From positions 1-32,386 of the forward strand of contig SIAZ01000003.1 in NCBI GenBank assembly GCA_009695405.1: a stretch of 32,386 nt of DNA, read 5' to 3'. Source of the stretch: Pedosphaera sp. GTDB taxonomy: Bacteria; Verrucomicrobiota; Verrucomicrobiia; Limisphaerales; UBA9464. The number at the start of each line of letters is the position of its first letter. Position 1 is the stretch's first letter. Below the pieces are notes generated by a model. It was given only the letters and a program-made list of their open reading frames with translations. It searched no databases and was not told the DNA's origin. The translations under genes and the position numbers were made by a program. Of the stretch, positions 16,968-24,754 are shown one piece after another.

Positions 16968-18254
16968 ATGGCTCGTAAAACGATGTTGCTGAAGAAAAGC
17001 CGACGAATCCAAACCACTTTTGAGTTCGCTAGAGACGCTTATGCCGAACTGGGCATCGACGTCGCACAGACCCTAACTCGACTTCGGACTCTGCCCATCT
17101 CCCTCCACTGTTGGCAGGGGGACGACGTCGGCGGATTCGAGGGAGCAGGTAATTCGCTGAGCGGAGGGATCGCTGTCACCGGTAATTATTTTGGCAAGGC
17201 AAGAAACGTTGAGGAATTACGCTCGGATTTAGAACAGGCTCTCGCACTGATCCCCGGTAAACAGCGTCTGAATCTTCATGCCTGCTACGGGGAGTTCGGC
17301 GGTAAAAAAGTGGATCGTAATGAAATCACTCCTGAACATTTCACCGGGTGGATCGAGTGGGCTAAAGTTCATAATCTCGGCCTCGATTTTAATCCTACTT
17401 GCTTTGCACACCCCAACTCTAACGACGGTTTTACTCTTTCGCATCAGGACAAAGGCATCCGTGAATTCTGGATCGAGCACTGTCGTAGGTCGCGTGAAAT
17501 TGGAGCGGCGATGGGTAAAGCTCTTGGGACACCTTGCATCACCAATGTGTGGGTCCCCGATGGCTTCAAGGAGACACCCGCTGACCGTTTAGCGCCTCGC
17601 CAACGACTGGCAGAGTCCCTTGATGCGGTTTTTAAAAAGAAGCTTCCTGCAACTGATAACCTCGATGCTGTTGAACCAAAGCTCTTCGGAATCGGTGCGG
17701 AAAGTTGCACCATTGGTTCCCACGAATTTTACCTCGGATACGCTATTACTCGCCGCAAATTGCTCTGCCTCGATGCTGGGCATTTTCATCCCACAGAAAG
17801 CGTTGCCGACAAAATTTCTAGCCTTCTACTTTATTTACCAAAAATTCTGCTTCACGTCAGTCGTGGAGTTCGCTGGGACAGCGATCATGTGGTCACCTTC
17901 ACCGACGAACTCCAATCTATGGCGCGTGAAATAATCGCCCACGACCCCGCCAACCGTATCCACCTTGGTCTCGACTATTTTGACGCCAGTATCAATCGAA
18001 TTGCCGCTTGGGTCATCGGTACGCGTAACTTGCTGCGGGCACTGTTGGTTGCTTTGCTCGAACCATCGGCCATTCGCGCCGCCGAGTTGAGGGGAGACAA
18101 CACCTCCCGTCTGGCCCTCCAAGAAGAGGCTCGTGCCCTCCCCTTCGGTGCTGTCTGGGATTACTACTGCGAGACCCAAGGCGTCCCTGTCGGTCCTGCA
18201 TGGCTCGAGGAAGTAAAGTCTTATGAGAAACGTGTTTTAATCCAACGGATCTAG
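16968..18254 (+). CDS. rhaA: L-rhamnose isomerase
   Basis: Interconverts L-rhamnose and L-rhamnulose using divalent metal ions in a TIM barrel. The signature LHCWQGDDVGGFE is near the N-terminus, followed by AVTGNYFGKARN, LNLHACYGEF, the metal-site segments LDFNPTCFAHP, EPKLFGIGAESCTIGSHEFYLGYA and LCLDAGHFHPTES, and the late HLGLDYFDASINRIAAWVIG. About 428 residues, usual for the Gram-negative/PVC type. ATG 16968 (MARKTMLL) is chosen over the TTG at 16920. It is the first gene of a plus-strand run with the sugar importer and rhamnose mutarotase, although a 129-base gap separates it from the ATPase gene. Rhamnulokinase and rhamnulose-phosphate aldolase are not in the window. Confidence 0.92.
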   Translation: MARKTMLLKKSRRIQTTFEFARDAYAELGIDVAQTLTRLRTLPISLHCWQGDDVGGFEGAGNSLSGGIAVTGNYFGKARNVEELRSDLEQALALIPGKQRLNLHACYGEFGGKKVDRNEITPEHFTGWIEWAKVHNLGLDFNPTCFAHPNSNDGFTLSHQDKGIREFWIEHCRRSREIGAAMGKALGTPCITNVWVPDGFKETPADRLAPRQRLAESLDAVFKKKLPATDNLDAVEPKLFGIGAESCTIGSHEFYLGYAITRRKLLCLDAGHFHPTESVADKISSLLLYLPKILLHVSRGVRWDSDHVVTFTDELQSMAREIIAHDPANRIHLGLDYFDASINRIAAWVIGTRNLLRALLVALLEPSAIRAAELRGDNTSRLALQEEARALPFGAVWDYYCETQGVPVGPAWLEEVKSYEKRVLIQRI

Positions 18255-18383
18255 GTGCTACTTCATTTAACGCACTTCAAAATGACCCTCAGATTCTTGT
18301 CTTCTATCTCTCCGATTTGGGGCTCACTTATTACAAGCGCACTGACCTTGAGTCTCGATTGAACCCTGCTGAAATCTACGACT

Positions 18384-19910
18384 TTGCTTCAACCAATCCC
18401 ACTTCAGATTCCGCTTCTGCAGCTTTCGGCAGTCACTAAATCTTTCGGCTCAGTAAGCGCACTGAAGGGCGTCTCGTTTGACCTGCAACCCGGCGAAATC
18501 CATGCATTACTCGGCGGAAATGGAGCAGGAAAGTCGACGCTCATTAAGATCATCGCCGGCGCACATTCACCGGATAGCGGCTCTATCGATATCAACGGCC
18601 AGCGCATCACTCAACTGACCCCTTCCGCAGCCCTCAATCTCAGCATCGCCTCCATCTACCAGTAACCTTCGCTCTTCCCTGATCTCACTGTCGCCGAAAA
18701 CATCGCGCTACGGTTGGGAAAAACCCGATTGTTCGCTCGTGTTCATTGGACAAACCGCCGCTTAAAAGCCGCACAATTACTCAAACTTATAGGAGCAGAA
18801 ATATCACCCGATACCGAGGTGTGCGACCTCTCAATGCCTCAGCAACAACTTGTCGAGATCGCCTGCGCTCTTGGCTCTAAGGCACGAATCATCCTTATGG
18901 ACGAACCCACCGCGTCGCTCACCTATAAGGAACAAGAAAGTCTCTTCACCCTTGTGCGAACCCTGCGCAATGACGGTGTCGGCATCATTTATATTTCCCA
19001 TCGCTTAGAGGAAATTTTCGCACTCGCTGATCGAGTGACGGTGCTGCGCGATGGTAAAAGTACCGGAACGTCACAAGTCACTGAAACCAACCCTGCCTCA
19101 CTGATTAAACTTATGGTCGGTCGCGAAGTTTCAACTCTTTTTCCGCCTACCGAAAGCCAACTGGGATCACTGGTTCTCTCGCTGAAAAACCTCGGTTGTA
19201 CCGCTGGTGGCGTGAAAAATATTAACCTTGATTTGCGCGCCGGAGAAATCGTCGGCCTCGCTGGACTAGTGGGAGCCGGTCGCACCGAACTCGCCCGAGT
19301 GCTTTTTGGTATTACACCTGCTGATTCTGGTGAAATTAGTCTCAACGGACAATTGGTGGTCATCACTTCCCCTCAAGACGCAATTGCCCTCGGCATTGCC
19401 TATCTGCCCGAGGATCCTCGCCGTCAGGGTGTGATTCTCGAAATGCCTCTGTCCCACAACATGACTCTGGCCAGCCATAAACGGCTTTTTCCAAAGAGTT
19501 GGCTCCGTCACGATTCCGAACAGAATCTCGCCGAGGCATTTATCGAGGATCTCGCGGTTAAAACCTCCAGCGCAGAAGCCCTTGTTAACTCACTTTCTGG
19601 CGGTAATCAGCAGAAAGTTTCCCTGGCCCGTTGGCTAGCTACAAAACCTAAAATTTTGATCCTCGACGAACCGACTCAAGGTATCGACATCGGAGCAAAG
19701 AATGAAATCCACAAAATAATCCGTCGTCTCGCCAAGGAAGGTCTCGCCGTTCTGATGATCTCTAGCGACCTACCCGAAGTGCTGGGTATGAGCGACCGAA
19801 TCGCGGTTCTGCGCGGAGGCACTTTAGCGGCGATATTCCCAAGCCAGTGCACGGCACACCAAGTGATGTCGGCATCATTGGGACTCAGCGAAAAAGGAGC
19901 GGGAGCTTGA
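18384..19910 (+). pseudogene. rhaT: Sugar (rhamnose-type) ABC importer ATPase with two nucleotide-binding domains, interrupted by an in-frame TAA
   Basis: The frame opens at TTG 18384 and encodes the first nucleotide-binding domain: VTKSFGSVSALKGVSFDL and Walker A GGNGAGKST (Gly where most have Glu in GENGAGKST). Codon 94 (18663-18665) is TAA, immediately after the Q-loop Gln in SIYQ. The same frame then continues PSLFPDLTVAENIALRLGK without any shift, through MPQQQLVEIA, Walker B ILMDEPTASLT and the H-loop region IIYISHRLEE. The second domain follows, with the degenerate Walker A GLVGAGRTEL usual for this family, LSGGNQQKVSLARWL and LILDEPTQGID. The family has IYQEP here, so one GAA to TAA change accounts for the stop. 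Total length of about 507 residues is normal. The stop overlaps the permease TTG start (TTGA). Unless read through or a sequence error, importer energy supply from this gene is lost. Confidence 0.88.
19895..19909 (+). promoter_or_regulatory. Ribosome-binding site and TTG start of the first permease
   Basis: AGGAG (19895-19899) lies seven bases before TTG 19907. This is one of the few clear Shine-Dalgarno sequences in the window and supports the TTG start over the upstream ATG at 19847. The TTG overlaps the ATPase stop as TTGA (19907-19910). Confidence 0.6.
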
Positions 19911-20833
19911 AGCCCAACGTCCGTGAACGATCTGTAGCCCTCGTACTTGGGCTCCTGCTTTTAATGCTCGCTGTGTTCGCTCCAAACTTTTTTGAACCCC
20001 AACCGCTTCTCTCCCGATTAGCTTCCGCGGCGCCCAAGCTCGTCCTTGCCTGCGGCGTGGCTTTGGTGATTATCGTGCGGCAAATTGACATTTCAATTGG
20101 CTCACTTTTCGCCGTGTGTGGAACCACCGCAGGGCTTGCCGCCGCTGCTCATTGGCCCTTACCAATGGCTCTGCTGCTTTCCGTCGGGGCCGGAATTCTC
20201 GGCGGTTCGATCAATGGCTTGCTGGTGGCTAAATTACGACTCCCTAGCATCGTAGTAACTCTCGCTACTATGGTCACTCTACGCGAAGGATTGAGACTCA
20301 AACAGCAGGGCGTTTTCATCAATCTGCCAGAAGGAACTCAGTGGTTCGGGCTACCAATGATCCTAGGACAATTTACCCTGTGCGGCATTGCCATCGGACT
20401 CCTGCTGATCATGGCGATCCTGCTGAAGCATTTTTCTGCGGGTCGATTTATCTATGCTGTCGGCTCAGATGAGGAGGCGGCTCGACTCGCGGGCATTCGG
20501 CCGCGATTGGTTACCTTTCTTGTCTTTGTCACAATGGGCGCTCTCACTGGAATTGCCGCTCTTCTCAATCTAGTTCAATCGCCTCAAGTGGACCCTAACA
20601 GCGGACGAGGTCTCGAACTTGAAGCGATTGCTGCCGTCGTGGTCGGTGGTGTCGCTGTCAGTGGAGGAAGGGGCCGTCTCTGGGGTGTCTTTCTTGGGCT
20701 TTTACTTCTTGTATGCACCAGTCCGGCCCTGACCTACATAGGGGTAAAACCGTATTGGGAGAAGGTCATTCAAGGCGCAGTAATTCTACTCGCCGTGGTG
20801 GCTGATGGACTGAGAACAAAAAAGTCTAAATAA
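19907..20833 (+). CDS. rhaP: Sugar ABC importer permease, RbsC/RhaP family
   Basis: An inner-membrane permease of the carbohydrate-uptake (CUT2) group. Visible: a first hydrophobic helix (SVALVLGLLLLMLAVFAPNFF), the conserved IDISIGSLFAVCGTTAGLAAA, VAKLRLPSIVVTLATM, the cytoplasmic ATPase-contact region AVGSDEEAARLAGI, and AIAAVVVGGVAVSGGRGRLWGVFLGLLLL. Roughly nine to ten transmembrane helices in 308 residues. The TTG start at 19907 is supported by an AGGAG sequence and by overlap with the ATPase stop. The next gene, a second different permease, is 27 bases downstream, matching the two-permease architecture of rhamnose importers rather than the single-permease ribose system. Confidence 0.85.
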   Translation: MKPNVRERSVALVLGLLLLMLAVFAPNFFEPQPLLSRLASAAPKLVLACGVALVIIVRQIDISIGSLFAVCGTTAGLAAAAHWPLPMALLLSVGAGILGGSINGLLVAKLRLPSIVVTLATMVTLREGLRLKQQGVFINLPEGTQWFGLPMILGQFTLCGIAIGLLLIMAILLKHFSAGRFIYAVGSDEEAARLAGIRPRLVTFLVFVTMGALTGIAALLNLVQSPQVDPNSGRGLELEAIAAVVVGGVAVSGGRGRLWGVFLGLLLLVCTSPALTYIGVKPYWEKVIQGAVILLAVVADGLRTKKSK

Positions 20834-20860
20834 ATCGATCGACACACCCGCTCTGCTGAA

Positions 20861-21838
20861 ATGAAACCCCAACAATTGACTCGAATCTGGCCCCAACACG
20901 AAACCGTTCTCTTGTTGTTCATTATAGTTGAGATGAGTTACTTCAGCCTGTTCGGGCGACGCTTTTGTACTGTCGATAATTTTACAAATATCGTGCGACA
21001 CTCCCTCGAAATCGGACTGCTCGCATTGGTAATGACCCCTATTATTCTGACCGCTGGTATTGATTTATCCGTCGGGTCTACACTGGGTTTATGTGCGGTC
21101 CTCTTTGGGAAATTATGGCGTGATGCTGGACTAGAACCTTGGCTTGCTGGAATTTGTACGGTCGGCATCGGAGGCCTCTGCGGTGGGTGTAATGCACTGC
21201 TGATTGCCCAGATGAAACTACCCCCACTCATCGTGACTCTAGCCACTTTTTCGCTCTTCCGCGGTCTTGCTGAAGCCATCACTCAAGGCGTTGATGCCTT
21301 CACCGGTTTTCCGGCGTCCTTTCTTTTTCTAGGCTCCGGGCAGTTAGGGCAATTGCCCATACAGGCTTGGATCCTTGGTGCGGCCGCTATCGGGGTTTGG
21401 TTACTCGTGCACCGAACAACCTTCGGCCGTTCCTTCCGGGCCATTGGCTTTGCACCCGAGGGAGCCCTTTACGCGGGCCTTCCGGTGCGTCGCCAATTAG
21501 CCTTGGCCTACGTGTTGGCAGGCTTGGTCGCTGGCCTTACCTCCCTGACTTACACGGCTCGCTTGGGCACCGCAAAGGCCGACGCCGGTACAGGCTACGA
21601 ACTGTTTGCCATCACCGCCGTTGTTCTAGGGGGTACCCGTATTTTTGGCGGCGCTGGTTCAGTTCATGGGACATTGCTCGGCGTAACGACGTTAGCTGTC
21701 TTGAACAACGGACTTTCTCGACTGCCAAACCTCATGAATATCGCTAGCGAACTTTCTGGTATCGTCACCGGTGCTTTGCTGTTGCTGACACTAACGGCAT
21801 CCGCATTGCCTCACTGGCTAAAGGCGAGACAAAAATAG
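20861..21838 (+). CDS. rhaQ: Sugar ABC importer permease, second subunit (RhaQ-like)
   Basis: The partner CUT2 permease. It starts at ATG 20861 (MKPQQLTRIWPQHE) and shows the family motif GIDLSVGSTLGLCAVLFG, AQMKLPPLIVTLATFSLFRGLAEAIT, AIGFAPEGALYAGLPVRRQLALAYVLAGL (contact with the ATPase) and LFAITAVVLGGTRIFGGAGSVHGTLLG. Length 325 residues with about nine to ten membrane helices. The two permeases would form a heterodimer in the inner membrane. The binding-protein gene follows 52 bases downstream. Specificity for rhamnose is inferred from the neighbouring isomerase and mutarotase; the subunit itself does not reveal it. Confidence 0.85.
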   Translation: MKPQQLTRIWPQHETVLLLFIIVEMSYFSLFGRRFCTVDNFTNIVRHSLEIGLLALVMTPIILTAGIDLSVGSTLGLCAVLFGKLWRDAGLEPWLAGICTVGIGGLCGGCNALLIAQMKLPPLIVTLATFSLFRGLAEAITQGVDAFTGFPASFLFLGSGQLGQLPIQAWILGAAAIGVWLLVHRTTFGRSFRAIGFAPEGALYAGLPVRRQLALAYVLAGLVAGLTSLTYTARLGTAKADAGTGYELFAITAVVLGGTRIFGGAGSVHGTLLGVTTLAVLNNGLSRLPNLMNIASELSGIVTGALLLLTLTASALPHWLKARQK

Positions 21839-21890
21839 GCGATCCTTGTCAATACACACCTCAATCAGGTTGACTCACAGCATCCATCCT

Positions 21891-22904
21891 ATGAGATCCC
21901 TTCTTATCCTCCTGTGCGTTTTCAGCCTTGCGGCTTTATCGGGCTGCAAACCGTCTGAGGTCGCCTCAACTACTCCGGTCGATGGCGCAACCAATAAAAA
22001 AAACACGCTGGCGTTCATGCCCAAGTCCAAAGGTAACGCTTATTTTGTCTCGTGTCGCCAAGGCGCGGATGCCGCAGCCAAGGAATTAGGCATCGAACTC
22101 ATCTTTGATGGACCGACCCAACCTGATCCAGCGAAACAGAATGAAATCATCGAAAACTGGATCACTCTAGGTGTCGATGTGATTGCCGTTGCTTGCGAAA
22201 ATAAAGACGGTATTTCCACCGCCTTGAGAAAAGCTCGAAGCAAAGGAGTCAAAATCGTCACCTACGATTCCGACGCCAACCCCGATGCCCGAGATTTTTT
22301 TGTCAATCAAGCAACACCCGAAGGGATCGGCTACGCACTGATGGATGAGGCAGCTCGACTCTGTGGCAACTCCGGCGAGTTTGCGATTATAACCGCTTCG
22401 TTGACTGCCCAGAACATGATTGAGTGGCAGAAGCATATCGAGGCAAGGCGTCTGGCGAAATATCCCGATATGAAAAAAGTCGCACTGCGCCCCTGCGACG
22501 ATTTAAAAGATAAAGCTCAAGCTGAAGCCACCATTTTACTGAGCGCGTATCCCAACCTAAAATTACTGATGAACATTTGTTCACCCGCCGTTCTCGGCGC
22601 GGCTGAAGCAGTAAAACAGGCAGGCAAAAGCGGCCAAGTAAAAGTCATCGACCTGGGTCTTCCCAACGAAAATAAGCGCTACGTGAAGGACGGTACCACG
22701 GATACAGTGATCCTCTGGAAAACAGTGGATCTAGGTTATTTAACCGTGCAAGCGGCGACAGCGCTGGCGAAAGGGCAACTCAAATCAGGCGCAACACATT
22801 TTAAAGGAGGACACCTAGGTGAGTTCAAAATAGTGGGGGACAACATTCTCTTGGGTGAGCCTTTTAAGTTTACTAAGGATAATATCGATCAATTCGACTT
22901 CTAA
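21891..22904 (+). CDS. rhaS: Sugar-binding lipoprotein of the rhamnose-type ABC importer
   Basis: ATG 21891 gives a lipoprotein signal peptide (MRSLLILLCVFSLAALSGC) with lipobox LSGC, so the protein is anchored in a membrane by its Cys. An upstream start at 21846 would place 15 residues before it and is not preferred. The mature part is a periplasmic-binding-protein type 1 fold (Peripla_BP_4): TLAFMPKSKGNAYFVSCRQGADAAAKELGIELIFDGPTQPDPAKQNEIIENWITLGVDVIAVAC, then VTYDSDANPDARDFFVNQ and GHLGEFKI near the end. The YDSDA segment contributes to sugar binding in the family. About 337 residues. It captures the sugar and hands it to the two permeases just upstream. Confidence 0.88.
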   Translation: MRSLLILLCVFSLAALSGCKPSEVASTTPVDGATNKKNTLAFMPKSKGNAYFVSCRQGADAAAKELGIELIFDGPTQPDPAKQNEIIENWITLGVDVIAVACENKDGISTALRKARSKGVKIVTYDSDANPDARDFFVNQATPEGIGYALMDEAARLCGNSGEFAIITASLTAQNMIEWQKHIEARRLAKYPDMKKVALRPCDDLKDKAQAEATILLSAYPNLKLLMNICSPAVLGAAEAVKQAGKSGQVKVIDLGLPNENKRYVKDGTTDTVILWKTVDLGYLTVQAATALAKGQLKSGATHFKGGHLGEFKIVGDNILLGEPFKFTKDNIDQFDF

Positions 22905-22936
22905 TCCCTTTTAAGTCGACTTGATTTTGACCTCGT

Positions 22937-23257
22937 ATGATCCGGAAAGCCTTTGTTATGAGCGTCCATCCGCAGCAAGAACCGGAGTATGTACGACGGC
23001 ATCAGCCGATCTGGCCGGAGTTAGAGGCGGTCTTGCTTGATCACGGAGTAAAGACTTACTCGATCTTTTTGCTCCAAGAATCTCGGCAACTTTTTGCCTA
23101 TGTCGAATTTGACGACGACGCACAATGGACCGCCATAGGAAAGACCGACGTCTGCCGCCGCTGGTGGTCCCACATGAGCGAACTGATGCCAGTGAACCCT
23201 GACAAGAGTCCCCGTTCCGAAGAATTAGCAGAGGTGTTTCATTTAAGCCGAGCTTAA
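22937..23257 (+). CDS. rhaM: L-rhamnose mutarotase
   Basis: Interconverts alpha- and beta-L-rhamnose. The 106-residue protein closely follows the E. coli RhaM/YiiL pattern: IRKAFVMSVHP at the N-terminus, YVRRHQPIWPELEAVLLDHGVKTYSIFL with the catalytic-site His, a central VEFDDDAQW, and the C-terminal TDVCRRWWSHMSELMPVNPDKSPRSEELAEVFHL. Small cytoplasmic dimer in the family. ATG 22937 is the only sensible start, 32 bases after the binding-protein stop. Its presence is the best evidence that the importer and isomerase here handle L-rhamnose; L-fucose mutarotase belongs to a related but different group. Confidence 0.93.
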   Translation: MIRKAFVMSVHPQQEPEYVRRHQPIWPELEAVLLDHGVKTYSIFLLQESRQLFAYVEFDDDAQWTAIGKTDVCRRWWSHMSELMPVNPDKSPRSEELAEVFHLSRA

Positions 23258-23428
23258 ATACGAGCGAATTTATTGCTCCCAAGTTTGTTCTTCTCAATCT
23301 CCCCTCGCACAAGTCCATCAGTCAGATTGCAAACCATCGTTGACGCAAGCCTGCCTGCCTAACACCGTCTTCGGGTCCGGATCAACCGGAGTCCAGTTGG
23401 GCTTCGTTCACCCGGTCTTTCTCTATGT

Positions 23429-24658
23429 ATGAGCAAACTCGACGAAGTGTACGCAAAGCTACAGGTTAAGAACGGGGCCAAGATGGCGCTGATCGTCCTC
23501 GATGGACTCGGTGATATAGCCACTCAATCGCAAGGATGGCTCACCCCGCTCGAAGCCGCTCGCACCCCAAACCTCGATGCCCTCAGTTGTTCTGGATCGG
23601 CGCAAGGTCGCATGATTCCAGTAGCCCCCGGCATCACACCCGGATCCGGCCCTGGCCATCTCGCCCTTTTCGGTTATGACCCGATTGACTGGCAAGTGGG
23701 GCGCGGTGTCATTGAAACCCTGGGGTTGGGTATCGAACTCAAGAACGGTGATGTCGCCGCCCGCGCTAACTTCTGTTCGCTGAACAAAGAGGGTTTAGTT
23801 ACCGACCGACGTGCTGGACGTATCGCCACGGAAGTTTGTGAGCGTCTTTGCACGATTCTCTCCTCCAATATTACTAAAATCGGCACCACTAAAGTCCTTA
23901 TTTATCCTGGAAAAGAACATCGGTTTGTTATCGTTTTTCAGGGCAACGGTTTGGAAGGTCCTCTGACCGATACCGATCCTAATCGGGAAGGTTTGATGAT
24001 TGCTGAAGCTGTTCCGACAGATCCTTCAAACGTGGGTCAGGCCAATGTAGCTCAGTTAATTAAAGACTTTTACAAACTCGCGCTCCCTTTGCTGGCAGCA
24101 GAAAAGACGGCTAACGGATTTCTGATGCGCGGCGTGGCGCATCAACCAAACATTCCCACTTTCCAGCAACGCTACGGCCTCAAGGCGGCGGCTATTGCTG
24201 TTTACCCCATGTACAAGGGGCTCAGTCAATTGGTCGGGATGATTAAGATCGAAGGACCGGAAACAATCGCCCAACAGTTTGAACGGTATGTTGCCGAGTA
24301 CGACAACTACGACTTCTTCTTTATCCACTACAAATACACCGATAAATCGGGTGAAGACGGGGACTTTGCCGCCAAGGTCAAAGCGATCGAAGATTTCGAT
24401 GCCGCGCTCCCTATTTTCTTAGCCCGCAAACCCGACGTCATTGCTATCACCGGCGACCATTCCACCCCGTGCGCGTTGAAAGGCCATTCTTGGCATCCTC
24501 AACCGGTCCTTCTCCATTCCAAAGCGAGTGGGAGCGATAAGCTGGTGCGCTTTACCGAAACGGGTGCTAACAGTGGATCGCTCAGCGTCTTTGAGGCTAA
24601 GTATCTCATGCGTCTTATGCAGGCTAATGCCGGAATGTTCGACAAATACGGAGCCTAA
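23429..24658 (+). CDS. apgM: Cofactor-independent phosphoglycerate mutase, archaeal type
   Basis: Interconverts 3- and 2-phosphoglycerate without 2,3-bisphosphoglycerate. It belongs to the alkaline-phosphatase superfamily with a Ser nucleophile. Visible: ALIVLDGLGD with the first metal-binding Asp, TPLEAARTPNLDALSCSGSAQGRMIPVAPGITPGSGPGHLALFGYDP with the nucleophilic Ser, GVIETLGLGIEL, RAGRIATE, and the C-terminal FIHYKYTDKSGEDGDFAAKVKAIEDFD and ITGDHSTPCALKGHSWHPQPVLL, which supply further metal ligands (Asp, His). Length 409, typical for ApgM and shorter than bacterial GpmI. Start ATG 23429. It stands alone, 171 bases behind rhaM, and is followed by a strong terminator. Confidence 0.93.
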   Translation: MSKLDEVYAKLQVKNGAKMALIVLDGLGDIATQSQGWLTPLEAARTPNLDALSCSGSAQGRMIPVAPGITPGSGPGHLALFGYDPIDWQVGRGVIETLGLGIELKNGDVAARANFCSLNKEGLVTDRRAGRIATEVCERLCTILSSNITKIGTTKVLIYPGKEHRFVIVFQGNGLEGPLTDTDPNREGLMIAEAVPTDPSNVGQANVAQLIKDFYKLALPLLAAEKTANGFLMRGVAHQPNIPTFQQRYGLKAAAIAVYPMYKGLSQLVGMIKIEGPETIAQQFERYVAEYDNYDFFFIHYKYTDKSGEDGDFAAKVKAIEDFDAALPIFLARKPDVIAITGDHSTPCALKGHSWHPQPVLLHSKASGSDKLVRFTETGANSGSLSVFEAKYLMRLMQANAGMFDKYGA

Positions 24659-24673
24659 CAGGGATCTCTTTCT

Positions 24674-24703
24674 GACCGCTCTGCAATCGTGGAGCGGTCT
24701 TTT
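24674..24703 (+). terminator. Rho-independent terminator behind apgM
   Basis: GACCGCTC (24674-24681) pairs perfectly with GAGCGGTC (24692-24699) around a ten-base loop and is followed by a T-run (24700-24703). It sits 16 bases after the apgM stop. It also argues against a GTG start for trmO at 24689, which would lie inside the loop. Confidence 0.8.
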
Positions 24704-24754
24704 CTCCCTAGTCAACCCAACCCTAGCACCCCAATCTACTCCCGGCCTAAGTCC

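Noticed and set aside
1073..18665. Idea that TAA or TAG is reassigned to an amino acid
   Set aside because: Many intact genes here end in TAA or TAG at the expected family length, and the three internal stops stand for different residues.
24689..24754. GTG 24689 as the trmO start
   Set aside because: The codon falls in the loop of the strong apgM terminator, and the added residues are Pro/Ser-rich with no match to TrmO.
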